Program-made: the position numbers and the translations under genes
Shown here: piece after piece, positions 5,372 to 5,427 of the stretch
How the letters are laid out: each line of letters opens with the position of its first letter
Position numbering within the stretch: the stretch's first letter is position 1
The notes under the pieces: generated by a model
Told to the model about the DNA's origin: nothing
The model's database searches: none
The model's input: only the letters and a program-made list of their open reading frames with translations
Origin: a bacterium
Lineage (GTDB): Bacteria > UBA9089 > JASEGY01
Assembly (NCBI GenBank): GCA_030019105.1
Contig: JASEGY010000266.1
Coordinates: forward strand, 1 to 5,427
DNA: 5,427 bases
Direction of reading: 5' to 3'

Positions 5372-5427
5372 CCTATATACTATTACCCCGCAACATTTGC
5401 GTTGTCCGCGAGAATGTTACGATTGCG
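5372..5427. other. Region upstream of the truncated gene, with an imperfect inverted repeat
   Basis: Where the N-terminal half of the receiver should be encoded, none of the three minus-strand frames gives receiver-like sequence. The frame joined to the gene reads CCGVIVYR before a stop at 5417-5419. GCAACATT (5390-5397) and AATGTTAC (5413-5420) form an inverted repeat with one mismatch, and the sequence between them is GC-rich. This could be the edge of a mobile element or recombination site that cut the gene, but the window ends too soon to tell. No convincing promoter was found here. Confidence 0.45.

Overview
The window reads as part of an anaerobic bacterial chromosome. All six supported genes lie on the minus strand, so transcription runs from high to low coordinates. 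The core is a complete hdrC-hdrB-hdrA-mvhD set: heterodisulfide reductase-like subunits C, B and A, plus the small iron-sulfur protein MvhD (also FrhD/FlpD-like) that passes electrons to HdrA. Such sets occur in methanogens and in sulfate-reducing, syntrophic and acetogenic bacteria. Strong AAGGAGG ribosome binding sites, moderate GC and a response regulator next door favour an anaerobic bacterium, for example of the Desulfobacterota type, but the sequence does not fix the taxon.

Layout in transcription order: (1) 5371-4733, a receiver domain fragment fused to a GcvH-like (lipoyl-type) domain, whose receiver lacks its N-terminal half; (2) 4695-4312, a two-CBS-domain protein; (3) a 145-bp palindromic heptamer-repeat element at 4311-4167; (4) 4144-3518 hdrC, overlapping (5) 3521-2649 hdrB by 4 nt; (6) a 103-bp palindromic element at 2647-2545; (7) 2522-531 hdrA, overlapping (8) 538-83 mvhD by 8 nt; (9) 82-1, a downstream region with a second copy of the 33-bp palindrome found in the 103-bp element.

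Functionally, HdrA holds FAD and several [4Fe-4S] clusters and is the flavin-based electron bifurcation/confurcation centre. HdrC relays electrons to HdrB, which carries two CCG (noncubane cluster) motifs and would reduce a disulfide or another acceptor. MvhD would connect HdrA to a hydrogenase, formate dehydrogenase or other donor, none of which is in view. The CBS protein (probable adenine-nucleotide sensor) and the receiver/GcvH-like protein look like regulatory additions to the same operon.

The most striking non-coding result is that two unrelated miniature inverted-repeat elements sit in the operon, each flanked by an exact direct repeat (TTATTC, 6 bp; TTTAAAAC, 8 bp). In each case the direct repeat contains the stop codon of the upstream gene. 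Removing each element plus one repeat copy restores tight junctions of 16 and 15 nt between stop and next start, with the ribosome binding site just after the stop. Both therefore look like real insertions into a previously compact operon that left every reading frame intact. The other notable item is the GcvH-like domain, which has no lysine at the lipoylation position.
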